This document shows positions 50,498-61,365 of a stretch of DNA of 64,000 nt, one piece after another. The translations under genes and the position numbers were made by a program. The notes below the pieces were generated by a model. It saw nothing but the letters and a program-made list of their open reading frames with translations. It searched no databases and was not told where the DNA came from. Source of the stretch: Bemisia tabaci (Eukaryota > Arthropoda > Insecta > Hemiptera > Aleyrodidae). The stretch lies in contig NC_092793.1 of assembly GCF_918797505.1 (NCBI RefSeq), forward strand, positions 88,548,411-88,612,410, given 5' to 3'. The first letter of the stretch is position 1; each line of letters begins with the position of its first letter.

Positions 50498-51922
50498 GCG
50501 TTTTCTAAACGCGAACTTTTTTTAAACTGTAACTGTAAATATCCAATAAAAAATAATAAAAATTTTTTAATTCATCAAACTGAACATTGCAATATCCATT
50601 CCCAAAACACAAGGTTCCCGATACGCATCGGTAAACCCTCGTAGTCCAGCGTTCGTTAGCGTTCCAGGGCATAACGTGCAAGCGACACTGCGCGACATTG
50701 TGAAAACTGGCCCTAATCATAGGGTAGGCTCCTGCATGGCGGTCAGAAGCCTTTCGAAGGGACGAACAGAAACGAACGGAGAGCGAGAGTGGGAAATCCC
50801 TCGTATAGTCCAGCGTTCGTTAGCGTTCCCAGGCATAACGTGCAAGCGACACTGCGCGACATTGTGAAAACTGGCCCTAATCATAGGGTAGGCTCCTACA
50901 TGGCGGTCAGAAGCCTTTCGAAGGGACGAACAGAAACGAACGGAGAGCGAGAGTGGGAAATCCCTCGTATAGTCCAGCGTTCGTTAGCGTTACCAGGCAT
51001 AACGTGCAAGCGACACTGCGCGACATTGTGAAAACTGGCCCTAATCATAGGGTAGGCTCCTACATGGCGGTCAGAAGCCTTTCGAAGGGACGAACAGAAA
51101 CGAACGGAGAGCGAGAGTGGGAAATCCCTCGTATAGTCCAGCGTTCGTTAGCGTTACCAGGCATAACGTGCAAGCGACACTGCGCGACATTGTGAAAACT
51201 GGCCCTAATCATAGGGTAGGCTCCTGCATGACGGTCAGAAGCCTTTCGAAGGGACGAACAGAAACGAACGGAGAGCGAGAGTGGGAAAACCCTCGTATAG
51301 TCCAGCGTTCGTTAGCGTTACCAGGCATAACGTGCAAGCGACACTGCGCGACATTGTGAAAACTGGCCGTAATCATAGGGTAGGCTCCTACATGGCGGTC
51401 AGAAGCCTTTCGAAGGGACGAACAGAAACGAACGGAGAGCGAGAGTGGGAAATCCCTCGTATAGTCCAGCGTTCGTTAGCGTTACCAGGCATAACGTGCA
51501 AGATACGGTCTCTCGAAACCGAAAATTTTTACAAGTCCGAAAATCCGAATTTTTTGCACAATCTGGCAACATTGTATCGAAAAAATCAACTAATTTCTCG
51601 CCCCATCTGGCAACACTGTAAAATGCAATGTTGCAAAATTTCACCAATAAATAATTCATTTATTTACATGCACCACGCGGCAACACTGCTGCGCCATCTT
51701 GAAAAATACACCATTGCATAACCCGAAAAATGAAGGGGCATTCATTACACGATTGCATAACCCGCATATTGAAGGGGCAACATGCAATACTTTCTTTTTA
51801 CAGCGTTGCCATATTGAACAATAATCCCTATACAACGCTGTAATTTAATTCATATTTTTCTGCACAATCATGCAACACTGTTGGATAATTTACTGCGGTC
51901 AAATCCTCATTTTTACCCTACT
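50498..51922. repeat. Right terminal inverted repeat of the Maverick, split by an array
   Basis: The complement of the left repeat is found at 50498-50605 and 51497-51922. Between them, in place of the 75 bp at 36046-36120, sits unique sequence plus five 164-bp tandem units. The outermost bases are CCTCATTTTTACCCTACT. Confidence 0.92.
50641..51500 (+). repeat. 164-bp tandem array inside the right terminal repeat
   Basis: There are five full units and part of a sixth. They contain GTCCAGCGTTCGTTAGCGTT, CGACACTGCGCGACATTGTG, CTAATCATAGGGTAGGCTCC and GAACAGAAACGAACGGAGAG. Units are almost identical, so the expansion is recent. Serial 80-codon frames (one per unit) are a consequence of the period and are not taken as genes. 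Confidence 0.95.
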
Positions 51923-51928
51923 TAAACG
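51923..51928. repeat. Right target-site duplication TAAACG
   Basis: It is identical to 35617-35622 and directly follows the last base of the element (CCCTACT). Confidence 0.92.
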
Positions 51929-52254
51929 CGTAACAACTACCGTCGCCAGAGCCGCTTTCCGACGCGAATGCGTTGGAGCTTCCTGCTTGTTTCAGCTTTC
52001 AGAGCTATGAGTGGCAGTTAATTTTTAAGTTTTTTGAAACAAAACTTCTGGGGTTTATAGTTCCCTAAAAGTACTTTTAAACTGTGAAGAAAAAATTGGA
52101 GTACGTTAATTACTTTTCCCACAGCGAGGGGTCAAAGTGGGGGGAGGTTTAATTTTGTCCACGCAATAACAACCTAGAGGCCGGATAGGAAGTCCGCCGA
52201 CCGAACCTTCAAACCGCGGGACACGCGGGGTTCTTTGACATTACAATTTTCTTT

Positions 52255-52397
52255 TTGGTGTCTCTAAAATATATCTGTATCTAATGATCAAATGTCCAAC
52301 GACTTAAAAAAATTCGCGTCGCTAGTGACTGGTGTCCAGGGGGCGCGGCCGCTCGGCTAGCAGTGACGGAAGCTTGAAGCGCACCCAGAACGACTAG
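52255..52397 (+). repeat. Helitron-like 3' terminus, diverged copy
   Basis: TGATCAAATGTCCAAC, then GGTGTCCAGGGGGCGCGGCC and AGAACGACTAGC match the segment at 57785-57962 in the same orientation. The terminal hairpin is eroded here and the end is CTAGC. Confidence 0.45.
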
Positions 52398-52492
52398 CAT
52401 CATTAGGAACGAGCTCATTGAATCATCATCCACACTTTTATCATGTACTTTCTTGGTTTCCTATAAGTTTTGAAACTCTATTTTTCTCTCAG

Positions 52493-52633
52493 ATTTTGGA
52501 AGAGTCTATGGTTGAAGACGTTTGCAATGTTCTAACATTTGGTGAAGTTCCCAACCTATTTGCCTTGGATGAAAAAATGGACCTGTGTGAACGAATCCGA
52601 TCATTGGACAGGAAGAGGGATAAGGTTCTTCAA
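52493..52633 (+). CDS. Axonemal dynein heavy chain exon: AAA4 middle
   Basis: The exon reads ILEESMVEDVCNVLTFGEVP, then NLFALDEKMDLCERIRSLDR, then KRDKVLQ, corresponding to IxxExFLEDIxxxLNxGEVPNLFxxDE of AAA4. The acceptor is TTTCTCTCAG at 52492, and the donor is CAA|GTAAGT at 52633. It has 141 nt, phase 0 at both ends. The join to the exon 20.6 kb upstream is in frame, which shows the Maverick has not broken the gene if the intron is spliced. Confidence 0.95.
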
Positions 52634-54182
52634 GTAAGTGATTTTATACGTCCAATGAGGGCCTTTCTTTCTTTTTTTCCGGACGTATTGACCACAAACG
52701 TATACGTCTATAGTCTGTATGAGTCGCAGGCTTTTAGTCAAATCAATTTATTTTGTCAAATACAGAGGAAGTAGTCGAAACGTGAGAGGAAAAATTGAGG
52801 TTCACGATTTGCCTAGGCATTCTGAGTAAGTGCCTGAGCATTCGACAAAATGCAGAAAGGTTATATGTTAATATACTTTACTAGGGGGCCCTGCCCCCTG
52901 ACCGCTACGCGGTCCAACCCCCGGGAGGGCGCCTCGCGCCCTCAGTCCCGCTTCGCGGGCCCAATACGCATATGTATAGGCATAAATGTTCTTCCATTTT
53001 AATACACTATTTTGTGTTCGAGCTGCATCGATTTCCAAATTTTTGACATAACACTCAGATTTGTAAATGATGAGGAATAGCTGGATGTACATAATTTCAT
53101 AGTCCACTTACTGGAGAAATTTCCATTTATTATGTTATTTTTAAATACTTTAATTTTTTTTTAAAAAAAATCGGATTTCGACCGTTAAGAGTTAATAATA
53201 TTTGGTCCGTCTCGACGCGACGCGACGCAGCGCCCGCCTTCTCACTTTGTATCTGCTGTTCATCTGCTGTAAATATTAATAGAAATTCAGCAATCGAGTA
53301 AATTGACCAATGCCACATATCGAAGCCGGAAGAATGCAGGAAAAATTGAGTTAAACCTTATGCCCTGGACTTTGAACCTTGAACCCTGAGCGATGCACCG
53401 TTCCTCAACTCTTCGAATGCGGAGCCCTTCACGAGGTTTTCCATTGTTTTATTGTTTATTCGAGTCACTCAGGTAGAACCCCTTTGACGTTTTAGCGGAA
53501 ACGACATATCTCTCACGCTATTAACATTGGACTTAAGTGACATGAGCTTTAAAAGCTCTACAACATTAAAAGTTCGGGGTTTCATAATTTTTTGCACATC
53601 TACATCTAATACAGATGACATACATGTAAAGATCATCCTTATCGGTCTTGCAGTTCGTCAGAAATAGTGCTTCCAAGATTTTGCTTGTAGCTGTATAATA
53701 TAGACTTTCTACTGTCTCAAAGTAACAAAATAACCGTATTTTTACACCTCACAAAAATCGAAAAATAATGAATTTTGGGTAAATTTGGCAAGAATGGAAA
53801 AAAACCACTTACGAAATGATAGCTCGTCTTGTGTTTTATCAACTCAAACAAACCGCACCTTAATATCTTTAACTGTTCAAAAGTTATGGGGGTGTACGTG
53901 TTTAAAATTTAAGAAAGGCAACGTCGCACTCGGGAGGCTGGGGATTAGACCAATCCCAGATTCGGAGGCCGGAGGTGTTCCTCCATCACTGGTATAAATT
54001 TCATTAATTGTGGAAACGGGACATTTTGGGGGGCTTGTGCACAGAGTCCTTTGAAGGTCATTTGATTTTTGATACCAGGCAGCAGCAAAAACTCAAGCAC
54101 TTGCAAATTCTGGCGAAGCTCCTGGGAACACACGTAACGGAATTGTTCTTGGTAGTAATTTTTCGTAACTTTTCATTTTCAG
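52634..54182 (+). other. Dynein intron
   Basis: The intron is 1,549 nt. It contains a hairpin-rich GC repeat at 52882-52965 (CTAGGGGGCCCTGCCCCCTG, then CGCTACGCGGTCCAACCCCC, then CGCTTCGCGGGCC). Otherwise it is AT-rich with nothing supported. Confidence 0.7.
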
Positions 54183-54341
54183 TCGGACGGCAGTACTGTG
54201 GCTCTGTATAATTTTTTCTTACAAACTGTAAGGGAGCAGCTTCACATTATGATCGCTCTTAATCCAACGGATAAACGTTTCCGTCAAAGACTCCGCAAAT
54301 ATCCCGCTCTAGTAAATTGCTGTGCCATTGACTGGTTTCAC
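54183..54341 (+). CDS. Axonemal dynein heavy chain exon: end of AAA4
   Basis: The translation SDGSTVALYNFFLQTVREQL, then HIMIALNPTDKRFRQRLRKY, then PALVNCCAIDWFH matches the family's (T)DGSPxALFNxFxxRVRxxLHxVLAMSPxGxxFRxRLRxFPxLVNCCTIDWFxxW. The acceptor is CATTTTCAG at 54182 and the donor is CAC|GTGAGT at 54341. It has 159 nt, phase 0. Asn-Pro-Thr-Asp replaces the usual SPxGD loop, another sign of a divergent AAA4. Confidence 0.95.
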
Positions 54342-56093
54342 GTGAGTACAGTATCTTCTTGTTTTCGAATTCAACTCTGAACATTTTTCATAATGGAAAG
54401 CAGGAGCGGTGTGCGTAAGAGGCTAGAGGGACGGCCGACAGCTCCTGACCAAATGTCGAGTTTTTCTTCACAGATTGTCGTTTCCTTCACGCAAGAACGT
54501 ATAACTTCATTTCAATTTTAAGCAATTTCCCCTCGCCAATTGCATATTAACCAGGAAACTCATGGACATTCCTTACTAAAAATTTCACTGCTTTTATCTC
54601 AGATTTCATGCAAAAATCAGGAAAAATGTTGATAAAAACTGCAAACGTATAACTTTGTAAAATGAATTATCGAGTGAGTAAATTTGGCAACCTTGGAATG
54701 GAGTTACGTTTCCTAGTGTGAGAGACGACGAATCGTTCTCGACTAATATTGACGATACTGTTATTCGGTGCTAGAATACATTTTTGCTACGTTCCGTAAA
54801 TGTTTTGGAATGTTGAACACAGGAACATAAAATTCCTCCCTTTTCTAGGATCTTGTCCGAGGATAATAGCAAGTTTTTTTTCCTATGGAATCCCAAGAAA
54901 AAGAAAGTTTGCTACAAATATAACCGTAAATTGCGTGCCTAGGCTACCTACTTAATTTTCAAACCTTTTCCGTGGGAGGAGGTCCAAGCATCTCTCAACT
55001 CGGGGGAACCCCCGATCCCTCGTCCGGTTTTTCAAAATGTCACCTCTCCCCCATAGAGAAAAAAAAGGAGGTGTTTGCATTTCGGGCATCTTGGAATTTT
55101 TTTGATGACGTAGGTCGGTACAGCGACGTGTATCATCGATTTTCTTGGAAATAGTGTAATTTATGGAAAAAAGTCATTCTATAAAAAGTGCTTGAAATTA
55201 TATCATGAGTTGATTTAAGAAAAAAAATTGGACATTATGGTCCGTTTTTCATATTTCGAATTCCGGATTTCGCTGGCCAGGTTGTACCGACCTACGTCAC
55301 AGGGTAAACAAACCTCAAGATGCAGAAACCTCCTTTTTTTCTCTATGCCTCTCCCCGGAGTTTCAGCCCACGCACCCTCACTGATATAGAGAGGAAAAAA
55401 GGATGTTCTGCTCTACCCTTGTTTGAAAAATCATCACCTCGACTAATACCTAACTCGTAACATTTTTTATTTTATTTTTTTTTTAAAAAAATTGATTAAT
55501 ATAATGTTATCATCTGGTCCAATTTTGGTTCGTAATACGAATCGTTTCTTGAGTGTAGGATAATAGTAAACACACCCGATTTATTTAGGCTCAAAAGTAG
55601 GTATCTGTTGGCTATGATAAGGCACTAACTTCAGGTCCCTCATTTCAGCAATAAGAAACATCATTTTGTAAATCTATTTATCTCGTTTGCTCAAGCCTAA
55701 TTCCTAAATACTTCAAGTTCCAGGAATTCGAAACACAAAGGGGGTACCCCCTGGCTGCTACGCGGTCCATCTTCCAGGGGCGCACTTCAAGGTCCGCTCT
55801 GAGGGCCCCCGTAAGTTAATTTGAATAAAACGGGCTTATTTTAGGGCTCATACAGTCATACATCGCCAATTTTAGCAGTGAAAACAATCGAAATCGGCCC
55901 TGTAGAACGGTAAGTAGAATGAGCTGTGACGGAGAATAGAAGTTAAGAGTCAGAGAGTTCATAGTAATAATTACGTCAGAAAAGGAATACCTCAACGCGT
56001 TAGTTTGGTGCACTTAATTTTCATGTTCTTAGATATTCAAGTTGTCACATTTTCAACTTTAATCATTCTACACAACTTTTCTTTTCCATTTAG
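54342..56093 (+). other. Dynein intron
   Basis: The intron is 1,752 nt. It has a hairpin-rich segment near 55738-55812 (GGGGGTACCCCC, then GCTACGCGGTCC) related to the one at 52882. Nothing else is supported. Confidence 0.7.
55738..55812. repeat. Hairpin-rich GC repeat
   Basis: GGGGGTACCCCCTGGCTGCT, then ACGCGGTCC and GAGGGCCCCCGTAAG resemble 52882-52965 and 3780-3860. The copy is degraded. Confidence 0.45.
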
Positions 56094-56329
56094 ATCTGGG
56101 CCAATGATTCTCTCTCCGCTATTGGACAGAAATTGATTTCTTCCGCAGATTTGATCAAAGAGGAAAGAGATATCTGCGTTGAGGCTTGTAAGCATTTCCA
56201 TTCATCTACACTGGATCTGGCCCATGAAGCTAAAATTTTGTACAATCAAATCATTCACGTCACATCGGTCTCATTTGTTGAACTTGTGATCTTATTCAAA
56301 GACCTTGTTAATAAGAAAAAAAGGTACCC
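56094..56329 (+). CDS. Axonemal dynein heavy chain exon: entry to the stalk
   Basis: The exon reads IWANDSLSAIGQKLISSADL, then VEACKHFHSSTLDLAHEAKI, then VTSVSFVELVILFKDLVNKK, then KR. This is the post-AAA4 helix region just before the coiled-coil stalk that carries the microtubule-binding domain (WPxxALxxVAxxFL, then CxxxHxSVxxLSxxF, then TPTSYLELIxxFKxLLxxKR). The acceptor is CATTTAG at 56093. Two donors are possible: GTAAGA after 56329, the stronger sequence, or GTACCC after 56323, which ends the protein at the usual KKR. Both leave the same phase. The stalk exon itself is not in this window. Confidence 0.9.
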
Positions 56330-57784
56330 GTAAGATATCCTGAATACAAAAATATAACTTTGAAATATTTCCTAATATATTTCAACTAATGGTTTTTAGT
56401 AAATAAAGGGTGTCGGATCATTTTGAATTAATTTCATTTTTCATTCATTACGCGGAATTATTATAAGGAGATCATAAAGTGATGGAAATAATTTATCAAA
56501 CGTTTTCCTCTTTTATTGTGAAGAGTACTTAAACGCTCTCCTGAGGGGAAAAAATCAAATCAACGAGAATCCAAAATACCTTACCTACCGAAGATTGGTC
56601 ACTCCCGACCTGATTCTGAGATCCAATAGGTTTTACTGATTATTCGCCAACAATATAATCACCACAGCAGTTTAGAGCTGGATTAAGGGTAGTAGAGCTC
56701 TCTGTTCCCTCCCTCCACAAGCATAGGTGGAGGTAAATCCTTTTCTAGGGGGCCTCGCTCCACATGAAAAATGGTACCCAACCGTAACGTCGCCCGCCGA
56801 GGAGAGAAGGGCACAAAATGCCACCTGTAGAAGGGAGCGAGGGGGGGAGGTCCTGGCAATGTTTGGAAATTGACTTAATATTAGATGCATCTTAGGGCCA
56901 CTGTACGTGTTTGTGCCAGGCTTGGCCTGGATCCCCGACAACTTCTTAGATATAGGTACTGCATTCATACATAATTTAAGAGGTAGTGTGAAAATATCGG
57001 TTTTAACACAGATTTTTTCCGTGAATTTTCATTTTTGATTTTGGATCCATCGAAATCATCATTTCATTAATATAAACTTCGAAGGATTCAGACTTTCAGC
57101 GATTCTACCTTTTTCTATTTCACTCGAGAGGTTGCCAGACTGTGCGATAAATGTGAGTATTTTACATGGATTTGAATTGGGAAAAGCGCTAAAAAAGCAA
57201 CTTTTCTGGCAACAATAGAGTCCGGAAGGGACGAGAGGCTGCCTTCCCGGGAAAACCCATGATTTAGCCGGAAATGTCATTAAAACAATTCATTCCGTTT
57301 GAAGCATCAATTGTATACTAGAGGAAAGCTATTTTAAAATAATAATTGTAAATGGACACAGATGCTCCAGAAAGGGTAAAAGGGAAGGGAAAGGAAATGA
57401 AATGAGGATATGATTACTAATATGCAATCAGAGAGAATTAAACAAAAACATCAGAGAAATTTATATGCGATGAAAGTATAAGAAAAAACACGAGTGGGCT
57501 CATTGCGATTCGGAACTCAAACCATACCATCGTTGAGCAGTTTTTAGACTTCTACGCCACCGATAATCTTCTTAAGAAGTAAAGATGAACTTTTGCCACT
57601 TCAGCAAGTCAAATCGCGGAAGGAGATCCATGGATTGTCTTTTTCCGCCACCCGTCCGAAGGGATGACGTCCCAGTCAAATGCGTTTTTGAAGAAATGAT
57701 CGAGCCCCATCATCGCTTCATCTCCAGACATCTATTCACGTGCAAATGATGGCACGCTCCGGCAACAAGGTTCTGTGACGAAAA

Positions 57785-57962
57785 TTTTTGCCTCTAGAGT
57801 TTCCAAAATGTATACATCTTAGTGATCAAATGTCCAATCACTGAGAAAAATGGCTCGCGGAGCGAGCCGAATGTCGCTCGCGTAGCGAGTGATCAGGGGT
57901 CCAGGGGGCGCAGCCCCTTGGCTGGCCGTGACGGACGCGCGAAGCGCGTCCAGGACGGCTAG
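57785..57962 (+). mobile_element. Helitron-like 3' terminus
   Basis: A chain of hairpins (GCTCGCGGAGCGAGC, then TCGCTCGCGTAGCGAGTGA, then GACGCGCGAAGCGCGTC) is followed by CAGGACGG and CTAGT. A GC hairpin about 8 bp before CTRRT is the hallmark of Helitron 3' ends. The next host base is A, not the expected T, and no 5' TC end or Rep/helicase gene is seen, so this is a tentative, non-autonomous copy. Confidence 0.5.
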
Positions 57963-59342
57963 TATAACCTAAGTATCGATCTTCGAGCCATCAAAATGTA
58001 ACCTAACCTGAGTCTGGTGGTATCGAGTGATCTAATTTAAGTCGAACGATTTACAACGTTGTTGAATGACCTAACCTAAGTGTGATGGTGGTGTCGAATA
58101 TTTTAAGTATCGTTAATCGACCTATCGAAGCATTTTGCAACGTCGCCTGATGGTGCAAATAATTAAATATTTAAATTACTGATTCGCGTTGGAAACACGG
58201 CTGATCGATGCAACGAAAAGTAACCTAACCTGTCTTAATGCTAGCGGCACCAAAGACATAAAGGCGGAGTGCTCGTATCTAAAAGCACGGGGGAAAAGTG
58301 AAGCCTGGTTTGGCGCTGGGTGCTTCTGTGAGTGTGTAAATGAGCGCGGGAATCCATGGCGGCAAACGGAAATTTGGTTTGAACTTGTCCTCTTGATTTT
58401 TCCACATTTCATCTTTTAAACGTGTTCTAAAAGTTGGGACTGCGTCCTATTATGATACACCTACTTTTGCTCGGTAACAGGCAGAAATCTCAGATAAAGT
58501 TAGTTTTTCTTCTGCTCATGGTGGTTCTGCAGGTTCAAACAGGTCGTTACAGTTCTAGATGACCGTTACTCCCAAATGAAATTAATCGGTCGACGACGGA
58601 CCAAAGCTAACCTAAAGTTAAAAAAAAATCGGCCTCCAGCCAATTTATGCGCGGCGCTTCGCGCCGGCATGTGGTGGGGCTTCGCTCCCCATCATGGTGC
58701 AAGAATCGCACAACACTTTCTCGCTTTTGCCGGCGTTCCGCGCCGGCATAGACACTTTTACTGGAATATTTGGAAAAATACTGCCAATTTTACAAAATCA
58801 TAAAGTTTGATTGGAATTTTGATCGCAGGATAATAGTTATGAAATTTTTATTCAAACCACTGAACTTTATTGTAAATGTCTTCGCGGTATGTGATGAATT
58901 CATATATTCGGACTCGACTTGTTGAATTTATGAGGCATCTTCAATTAAATATGTAATTGATTAGCAAAGTCTCCTGTCAAAGACGGCGATCCGTAAAAAT
59001 CTTAGCTTTTCTACGATTCATTAGGATCCATTAGATTCATTGACATCATACTTCAGATACGATTTTATATTATAATCTCTCCTTAAGCACGGTCAAAAGC
59101 CATCAAATATCTACTTTAATGGGTAGAATGACTATTCGATGTTTAAAAAGTCTTAAAACTAAACGGTTTTCGCTTAGCATCTCCCAAATTTTAAATTTGG
59201 CGGGCGAATATACCTGCTGGAAGGTTCACCACACCCCCGCCAAGAGCGCCATCTCCTTACCGCGTATCCCCATAATTCAAAGCGAAAACAATAGAGAGCG
59301 GTATCTCCTTGCTGCTGTCGACAAACGTCAACAAACCTCGGG

Positions 59343-59625
59343 TTATAACAATTGGATTGCATTTTGCAAAAAGGAACCACTAGCATTGCAATGTTGCTAA
59401 GATTGTGCAATTTCTTTTGTCTTGGAGGAAAAACCCGATTATCCATTAATAGTTTCTATTTTTTTCGCTAAAAACTGTAAATTTAAGACAAAAATTACCA
59501 TCTAAATTTCATAGTTTTTCACGATTTCCGCAATTTAATTGCAAAAGATGGAGTTGCACAATCTTAGCATCATTTTAATGCTAGTGGTTCCTTTTTGCAA
59601 AATGCAATCCAATTATAACCTCCTT
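59343..59625. repeat. Inverted-repeat element with about 70-bp arms
   Basis: The left arm 59343-59415 contains ATTGGATTGCATTTTGCAAA, AAGGAACCACTAGCATT and GCTAAGATTGTGCAA. The complement lies at 59541-59625. The loop is about 125 bp without features. Confidence 0.75.
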
Positions 59626-60229
59626 TATTAAGGTTAATCTTCAGCTGTAGTTCTGAAAAAATCCACCACGTCGCGCTGCTAAAATCCGACTCCGAAATCA
59701 GTGATTATTTAAATATCACAATAGATATCTTAAATTCTAAGACTCATAAGTTCTAGCAGCATACGTCTGGAATCCTTAGAAACAAACGCGAGCTTTGAAA
59801 GTTTAATAATAAAAGCTACAATTTGATCCCAGTTTCTCTTACGGGATATCTGTAAGTGCGAGAGAGACAGCTCATGGTGGGAGAGAGATATCTGCAACCG
59901 CTGAGAGCGATCCATCGCGATTGGTTGCATCAAGGCCATCATGCTTAACCCTCCTTTTTTCTAGGATCTAATTTCAGAGCTTCAGAAGTTTCTTTTTACG
60001 TCGTTTTTAGTGTCAATAGGAAGAAGAATGTTATGGCTAGAACTTATGACTCTTCGATTTAAACAGAAGTTCCCCTAACTTTCATAAAAGCTCAGGAACT
60101 TACTAGGGGCTGTACGGACTCTAATAGCGTGGACCAAAAAATCAAAACACAGCGGTGGCGCCCCCTGCGCGGAGAAATTTCATACTTCACGCAGCTGTAG
60201 ATAAACCTTAACAAGCATTAAATCAGTCA

Positions 60230-60380
60230 TATTTGTGCTTAGTACCTCGTAAAAAGGAACCGCGAAAGATGGAATCTGCTGGGATGCTAAATTCATTAAC
60301 AACAAACATATTAGTTTTTAATAAAGATCTAAGTGTCAGTTCTTGCGTTAGCTTGATGATTCATAGTACCTATGTAATGT
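60230..60380. repeat. Dispersed repeat with CGCGAAAGATGGAATCTGC
   Basis: It matches 8990-9130 in the same orientation. Both share AAAAAGGAxCCGCGAAAG, GATGGAATCTGCxGGGATGC, ATATTAG, GATCxAAGTGT and a TAGCTTG or CAGCTTGGATGAT phrase. The origin is unknown. Confidence 0.6.
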
Positions 60381-60579
60381 TAGTATCTAATGAGTTGTCT
60401 AATTTTGCTTGGTGTATACCTACGGAGTAATTTTGGAAATCGTATATGATGCATCATATAATGCATTTGAATTCCTTGGTTTCACCTGACTCAAAGCGTT
60501 TGCTGCCATTATCTAGAAGCGTTCCGACTCATATATCAGAGAATTGAGCGTTTCCTATCAGCCCCTCTGCAATTATGAG

Positions 60580-61060
60580 ATTAGTCCAAGAATCCTTTAG
60601 GAACTTAAATTAATGACTCAGATGGTGCTTTTGAGTTAACTTTCAAAGAATTAAAGGCATTTTTTTTCAAAATCTGCAGTCCATGAGCTCTCCGTGTGAC
60701 CGAAGTGCTCTTCTCGCTATATGACGCGTAACCCTTCAATTTTTAGTTTAGTCCAAAGACCTCATAGGAACTTACATTATTGAACCAGGTGGTGCTTTTA
60801 TGCCAACTTTCGAAGAAATGACAGGCATTTTTTTCAAATTTACAGTCTTTGAAAATGAGTTGTTTGTGTGATGTCGCGGAGCAAAGTGCCCTACTTTTGG
60901 GTCTCGTAATCCCTTGAATTTTGAGTTTAGTCCAAAGATCTTTTAGGAACTTAAATTAATGACCCAGGTGATGTGCTTGATGCCCATTTTTAAAGAATTA
61001 AAGGCATTTTTCAAAATTTACAGTCCCTCAAAATAAGCTTTCCGTGTGTTTTTGCTGAAA
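60580..61060. repeat. Degenerate tandem repeat, about 165-170-bp unit, three copies
   Basis: Each unit has TTTAGTCCAAxGAxC, TAGGAACTTAAATTAATGAC, AGGTGxTGCTTTTG-like and AAAGGCATTTTTTTCAAA words, ending with TTTACAGTC and CCGTGTG. Copies start near 60583, 60750 and 60927. Confidence 0.7.
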
Positions 61061-61114
61061 ATGGACCTTTAACCCAATTTGACCCTAGCCCCCCAAATTT
61101 TAGCGTACCCCAAA

Positions 61115-61365
61115 ATCGTTTGACGTGCATAAGGAGACCATAAATATGGTGTTCTGTGAGAATTTTGAATGAAATCGAACAGATAGATTCTGAGATATCG
61201 CTGTAGACAGGTTTGGGGGACGTCGGACGGACGGACACACATTTTTTCAAGTATGGTTATTTTGACTCCTGGGACCTTATAACGTCTAGAAATGATGAAA
61301 TTTCAACTTTTTTCTTGGAGGATGACAATACTTCCTCTCTACCCCAGGGGAGCGAGAAAGTAAAA
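61115..61365. repeat. Dispersed repeat with GACGGACGGACAC core, copy 2
   Basis: It is the partner of 10425-10700 and lacks the (CT)n expansion. It ends GGGAGCGAGAAAGTAAAAAT. Confidence 0.65.

Larger units (their letters stand above)
35623..51922. mobile_element. Complete Maverick/Polinton (endogenous polintovirus), 16.3 kb
   Basis: The element begins AGTAGGGTAAAAATGAGG and ends with the complement. It has terminal inverted repeats of about 600 bp (ignoring a tandem array in the right one) and a perfect 6-bp target duplication. All hallmark genes have open frames: family B polymerase, chromodomain integrase, packaging ATPase, adenain-type protease, minor and major capsid proteins and a phospholipase A2 protein. 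Seven further small or less-known genes are present. Uninterrupted frames throughout, in contrast to the surrounding debris, argue for a recent insertion. It lies in an intron of the dynein gene, and its GC content is visibly higher than that of the intron around it. Confidence 0.95.
31870..52492 (+). other. Giant dynein intron (20.6 kb) hosting the Maverick
   Basis: GTAATA at 31870 and CTCTCAG at 52492 bound the intron, and the flanking exons join in frame (MEEAQ-ILEESMVEDV). It holds an R1-like LINE fragment (32140-32520), AATATTG-rich sequence (32570-32760), the scaffold gap (33169-33668), a minisatellite (33669-34640), an (AT)n tract (35166-35211), the complete Maverick (35623-51922) and a Helitron-like terminus (52255-52397). 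Confidence 0.85.

Noticed and set aside
50676..51721. Serial 63-146-codon frames in the 164-bp array
   Set aside because: They repeat once per tandem unit, have no independent coding signature and lie in the terminal repeat; the period creates them.
35623..51922. Alternative reading as an integrated adenovirus or parvovirus because of adenain and VP1-like PLA2 domains
   Set aside because: The integrase, packaging ATPase, polymerase type, 6-bp duplication and long terminal inverted repeats fit Maverick/Polinton; those two domains are normal members of that gene set.
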